From positions 33,491,607-33,555,606 of the forward strand of contig OU744724.1 of assembly GCA_916613615.1 (NCBI GenBank): a stretch of DNA of 64,000 bases, in the 5' to 3' direction. The translations under genes were made by a program, and so were the position numbers. Numbering within the stretch: the first letter of the stretch is position 1; each line of letters starts with the position of its first letter. Of this stretch, positions 59,102 to 64,000 are shown in pieces. Under the pieces are notes generated by a model. The model ran no database searches. It was not told where the DNA came from and saw nothing but the letters and a program-made list of their open reading frames with translations. Origin of the DNA: Steromphala cineraria (lineage: Eukaryota > Mollusca > Gastropoda > Trochida > Trochidae).

Positions 59102-61866
59102 ATCTAGCAACTTGTTGGGTGCTCAAAGACTACCATAAAACATGTGGAAACTGTTCTATTTGTTTACGAGCATGGCGATATATCATGCCATAAAATCACA
59201 AGAATTTGTTACGTATTGATCTCTTTGATGATATGGCTTCCATGGATACTCAAGTACTCGAGCCCGTGTCGAGTTCAGCAGGAATCGAGTCCATTTTCTA
59301 TTTCTTGGGACTCGAGCAGTCGATAGGGGGAGTCAATGTTACTTATTTAGATTATTCTATACTGGTTGTCTTTGCAAAGTAAGATTATAAATATGGCCAT
59401 TTCAAGACATTCATGTCACAATATACTGCATATGACCATGTATAAGTCGACATTTATATCCATAACATATAGGCTGACCAACAATATAACGTAAAAATCT
59501 TGAGAAAGATAAGAATTCGAGAACTGATTACATGTTTTGGGACTCGTACAAGACCCACTTGATGATATTATTGATAGGTTTTTAAACTGTTACGGTATTA
59601 GAAGATCGCACTCTGCTCTCTTTTGAACTTACCAGACGTTCAGTGGAGATTTTATGAATGCTTCACAAACACTGACAAGCTGTTTTCACTGGTTGAACTT
59701 TTTCATTCATTTGCCACAATCGAACTAGATTAACATAATACTTTTTCAATCAATACATTATGCAAATCAATCGATCTCACGGGTCCCTGTAACCGAAGCT
59801 TTCATATTCACCTTTGACCTCTTGATCGGATGAATATTTCCTCAGCCATTCAAAACACATGTCTCTAGAGGGCTAATTGTAGAGATACAAGGGTATATTA
59901 CATGTATACTAAAGTTGTTACTGATAAATAAGGCTAATATCAACTTTTTTCAAAAAGCAAGTTGAGATAATTTGCATATGTGTGACCCTTATGACGAAAT
60001 GAATTCAATTGTAATGTTGTAGTGGACTGTATTATTGTGTTACATTTTGGAACAGATATGTTGAATAAAAGATTTCTTCTTCATTTGATTCCACACATAT
60101 TTGAAGTATATATGCAAATTAGTAAGACTGTTTTCAGTTCTGAGACATTATATTTTTGCAAGCAGAGATTGCTTTGGTGTAGGTATCACAAGAGTATTTT
60201 CTTGGACCTTTTTCAATTAAAATATTGCTATAAGCAATATACTGCTCTTTTTAAATAATTCATTTGGAGGAGAAAGAACATATTTGTATTCAAGATATAG
60301 AAAATGGTTGTAATGTGTTGTTGCTAGCAAATCAAATAAACTGAACAAAGTCGCTGATTGGCTGAATCTGACGGCCGTTATTAGCGAGCGTGGTATCAAC
60401 TTGTGTGCGTAGTGAAGCAATATGGATCAAATCTAATAAGTTGCATTTGTCCAATCCTGCAAGTTCTCTCTTCAAACTTTCATAGGAGCTCGGGGATAAA
60501 ATCAGATTGATGCATCAGTTTGCACTTTTTGCCAAATCTTTATCATTTTCGCTTCAATTGCTACCCAAAATCATCAAAGAATTAGATGTGGTATGTACAA
60601 TGTTCATGTACACAAATCCTCTCACAGAAAATGAACTTCAATTTTTTAATATGTTAGACATTTTACTTCACATGAATATAATACAAATATGCAGATAAAA
60701 TAACAAATCACTGATCAATGTATTAGCAAGGAATACATATCACAAAGGTTTATCATCAAGAAAATTATATACATAATTATAATATTTGAAGTTGACAAAG
60801 TATGCATGTAAAGTTTGATTAAAGATTGCACCTCCTAGCGATGAAACAACAATTTTAACATAAACTTCATGAAAATGCCCTTATGATAACATAGTTTTGT
60901 GCAATAACATACTTGAAATGAAATTAAAATTTAAAATTTCATCTAACCAGAACACATCCACAATTTTCATTATATTTCTTATAATTATCATATATGACTT
61001 CAAATTATGACCAACAAAAAAATATCAAACTTTTCTGTAAACAGATAAAATGTGAATACAAGCAACTAAAAAATATTGAGAAATTGTAATTGAATTAAAA
61101 AAACAATGGCTTTGTACTCATTTAAATACCAAACCCCTATCTTATTTCATGTATATATTTAGTTGATTATTCCCTTTTTGACACAGGCTTGTTCAGAGTA
61201 ACCTCCCTTGAATGTTCTATGGTGATTGTAACAAACCATGCATTACTGAAACCAACAATTCAGATTTGTACATCTTGTCTATAAATCTGTTTTGTTCATC
61301 CATTTCTTGTGCGTTAACATTGAAACATTTGTGTATCTTCATGAGATTTGCCAACTTCATAGTTGAACTTTCCTGTTAGTAATAACAGATATTTGTGATG
61401 GTTGAGGTACATATATATACTATTTAGAAAAAGTTAAGGAACACTAAAGTGGTACATATCATTAACAGCTCAAAGGGAAACTATATATTTGAGGTTTTTG
61501 GAATTCAATAGCATACTTAACATTAGGTTATTTATTTCCAATTTTTAAAGTTTAAATAAAATTGGGATAAATTTTGAAATTATGAAATTTCATACAATTT
61601 TTTATGTAAAATTCTTTATCAATCTCTACTAGGAAATTCACTGCCAAAGCAATAAAAGACAAAAATGCATTATTTTAGACCTGATGACGTCATTTTCAAC
61701 CCCTGTTATGTTTTTTAAATTGAATAGTAGAACAAAAACTTTATCGCTTTCATTATTTGATCTCAATATGGCAGTTAGATAGTGTTTATTTCTTTAAATA
61801 AATAATTTAACCATGTGCTTATAACATACACTATTTTAAGGACAAAATACAAATGTTCCCATTGTT
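59102..61866. other. intergenic DNA, no gene seen
   Basis: 2.8 kb of AT-rich DNA. CTCGAG/ACTCGAG recurs near 59255-59315. Around 60340-60500 there is a less AT-rich patch with GATTGGCTG (inverted CCAAT) that could be a promoter, but no exon follows that I can recognise. Confidence 0.4.
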
Positions 61867-61870
61867 TTAA

Positions 61871-62291
61871 AGGCACCACTCGACCGCGTTTCGTCCGCCA
61901 TTTTGAAACGTTAGCATTCCGAGAAAACAAATGTGCTGTATTATGCTTATTCATTAATACAATAAAGAAATAATTACTTGACTGATATAAGAGGAGTATA
62001 TTCACAAATAATTCATAATAAAAGTTACCAGTTACAACAACATTTTGTCGTAATAATGCATTCCACGATCGTAGGTTCGAAGATTGGCTTCATTTCACGA
62101 TGTTTTTAATTTTCGAGCGATACACTTTATTCTTTGGCAAATTGTTTAATCTTTAACAACTGCAATGCTAACCTTACAAACATAATTGAAATTAAGTGTG
62201 AAATTATCATGTAAAAATCATTTATAACTGTAAACAGGAAAGTCCTCCTGAATTTCGTTTCCACAAAAAATACCCCGCTCGAATGGTCCCT
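61871..62291. mobile_element. TTAA-type MITE family P2, long copy
   Basis: Ends AGGCACCACTCGACCG and CTCGAATGGTCCCT are inverted repeats flanked by TTAA (61867-61870, 62292-62295). 421 bp, AT-rich interior. P1 and P2 share the TTAA target and an AGG-type terminus, so both fit a piggyBac-like mobiliser. Confidence 0.85.
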
Positions 62292-62295
62292 TTAA

Positions 62296-64000
62296 ACAGT
62301 ACATACAAAAATACAGACCGAATACACTCTGTATAGTGTTCAACCAAAAAAACCACCCTGTTACAGTTGTGGAATGATCTTGATAGACCAGAGATTCTTT
62401 TATTTTTATTTCACCTTAAATGAGAAGTATAGACACTGAAAATCTAGATCAAAAGAATACTGAATAATTTAAAAAAAATTCTTTTGCTAGATTATTTTTC
62501 CCGCTAATAAATTCTGACATCTTATTTGAATATACCAATGTAAATAAAATGTAACAATATGCTTGTGTCTACACATTCATTTCAGTTTTTATTTAAGAAT
62601 AAGTGCCCAGCCTCCAAAAAGGTAATTTGCTTAAATTGTTGAGGGATGCTGAGAATATAATCTCCTGGAAATGCAATATGTAGCAGTTACAAACATTGGA
62701 GATTTTTATGCAAACCTAGAGTTATGCAATAAATAAGAACTCAGGTTTCTAACATGTGGTCATTGTGCATCAATACATAAAATGAAAATTGTATGGAGAA
62801 AGATTGTTCTTGGTGAGTCTCTTTGGATAAAAATAATATTTGTTCTAAAGAATTTTTTCTCTCAATCTATATTGAATCTTAATTTTGAAAATATTGAAAA
62901 TAAATACAAAATTCATTAAAGATATTTTCGAAGAATTCATTAGTAAATGCAAATACGTTTGTTTCATAAAAAAATGCATAAATGCAGTACACATAGAAAG
63001 ATTAAAGAGAATCTATTCTAGCTATCTACAAATAGAATTCAAATTGAAAAGTAGATAAAATTAATTGTTTAAATCAAAACTTGTATCATAAGATGAAGGT
63101 GAAATTTTTTCCATGAAAAATGTAGCCAATGATTTAATGGGTTAATGATAAAGTCGCACACAGTGGAGGAGAGAGTAAATGAATCTGATTGGCTGACCTC
63201 AGAGCTAGCTAACCAATGAAAACTACTCTAAGGAGTATACTTGGTTGGTCTGATTGATGATATTGGTTGAAAAAGACAGATTATCATATACATTTGTACG
63301 TTTAGATCGTATTGATAAGAAATTACGGTATTAAAAAAATAATTTCTAAGTAAAAATAGGAAATTCACGATTAGGAAATACAACTGGAAATTTAAAGAGA
63401 TTCATAAAGGAGAGTTTCATACGAAGCATGAATGTTCTGAAGATTCTACTAAATTGATTATTGGAAAGTCTCTGATTATTAGCATATTGAGCACAACCAA
63501 AGTCTTGACTCACAAATGAATCATCAAACTGAATCCATGAGCTGTTTTCGAGAAATGCATTTATAAACATGTCCAGCATCTGTGTCAAACAAATCACCTC
63601 CCATGAAAAGCATCAGAACTAGTATCTTCGGTAAATTGAAATATTGAGACATGATAAATCTTACAACAAAATAATTTTTTTCATATAAAATCCGAACCGA
63701 CACTGAACTGAACACATTATTAGCTGTCAGTAAAAGATCTGTTTTGTCTTCCATATTTCGCGTCTGCTTCCACATTGCAGATTCTAAAACAAGATGTTTT
63801 CCTTCAGAATATCACAAAGATTCCTTGTCTTCTATCATTCCTTTCCAAATTCCTCACATGTCACTGAAGTCATCATCAACATGACACAAGTAGGTCACAT
63901 TGAACCACATACTGTAATTGGATCAATCAAGGTCAAGACATTCCAATCAACTTAATGAGGTCACAACACTGACCCGCATTTCAGTCTCACAGAGGTCAGG
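62296..64000. other. intergenic DNA to the window edge, no gene seen
   Basis: AT-rich. Two overlapping minus frames of 83 codons (63346-63597, 63524-63775) are not recognisable. The last 110 bp contain four AGGTCA hexamers (63892, 63930, 63958, 63993). Confidence 0.4.

Noticed and set aside
1..64000. True tRNA, rRNA or other structured RNA genes
   Set aside because: No complete tRNA with both boxes and an acceptor stem was found; the only tRNA-like segment is the SINE head at 53178-53197.

Overview
This is an AT-rich, intron-bearing animal nuclear DNA window. Exons are short and bounded by GT/AG sites, poly(A) signals are AATAAA, and introns and intergenic DNA are full of small DNA transposons, LINE tails and minisatellites. 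Gene content and repeat style suggest a lophotrochozoan, most likely a mollusc; this is inference and the species cannot be read from the sequence. There is no bacterial-type organisation.

Four protein genes can be reconstructed exon by exon. (1) UBR7, minus strand, 5' half only, leaving the window on the left (exons within 14-1858). (2) A two-exon PPC/DUF296-domain protein, plus strand (3617-4374), divergent from UBR7. (3) A four-coding-exon CIPC-like (CLOCK-interacting pacemaker) gene, plus strand (23138-30633), with a probable non-coding first exon near 21700-21823, two CACGTG E-boxes upstream and a ~2.4 kb 3' UTR ending near 33060. (4) A complete eight-exon inositol-trisphosphate 3-kinase (ITPK), minus strand (36440-53980), convergent with the CIPC-like gene.

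The rest is accessory DNA. 4.4-21.6 kb is a gene-poor stretch packed with minisatellites (53-bp, ~226-bp, ~230-bp units), microsatellites, fold-back elements and a LINE remnant. 33-36 kb holds another LINE remnant with a nested fold-back element. The ITPK introns carry 71-bp and 49-bp tandem arrays and several miniature inverted-repeat elements. 54.4-59.1 kb holds a higher-order repeat, a CATCA-rich array and small palindromic elements. 59.1-64 kb shows almost no gene signal.

The main discovery is the density and diversity of non-autonomous DNA transposons whose target-site duplications can be read directly: TTAA (piggyBac-like), TA (mariner- and pogo-like), 8 bp (hAT-like) and 9 bp (Mutator-like). 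Several are nested, and one has a paralogous empty site in the same window. Other points of interest are the E-box pair at the CIPC-like promoter, a decayed intron-free coding sequence in a CIPC-like intron, and an unidentified 153-codon ORF antisense inside an ITPK intron. No gene here clearly encodes a transposase for the small elements.
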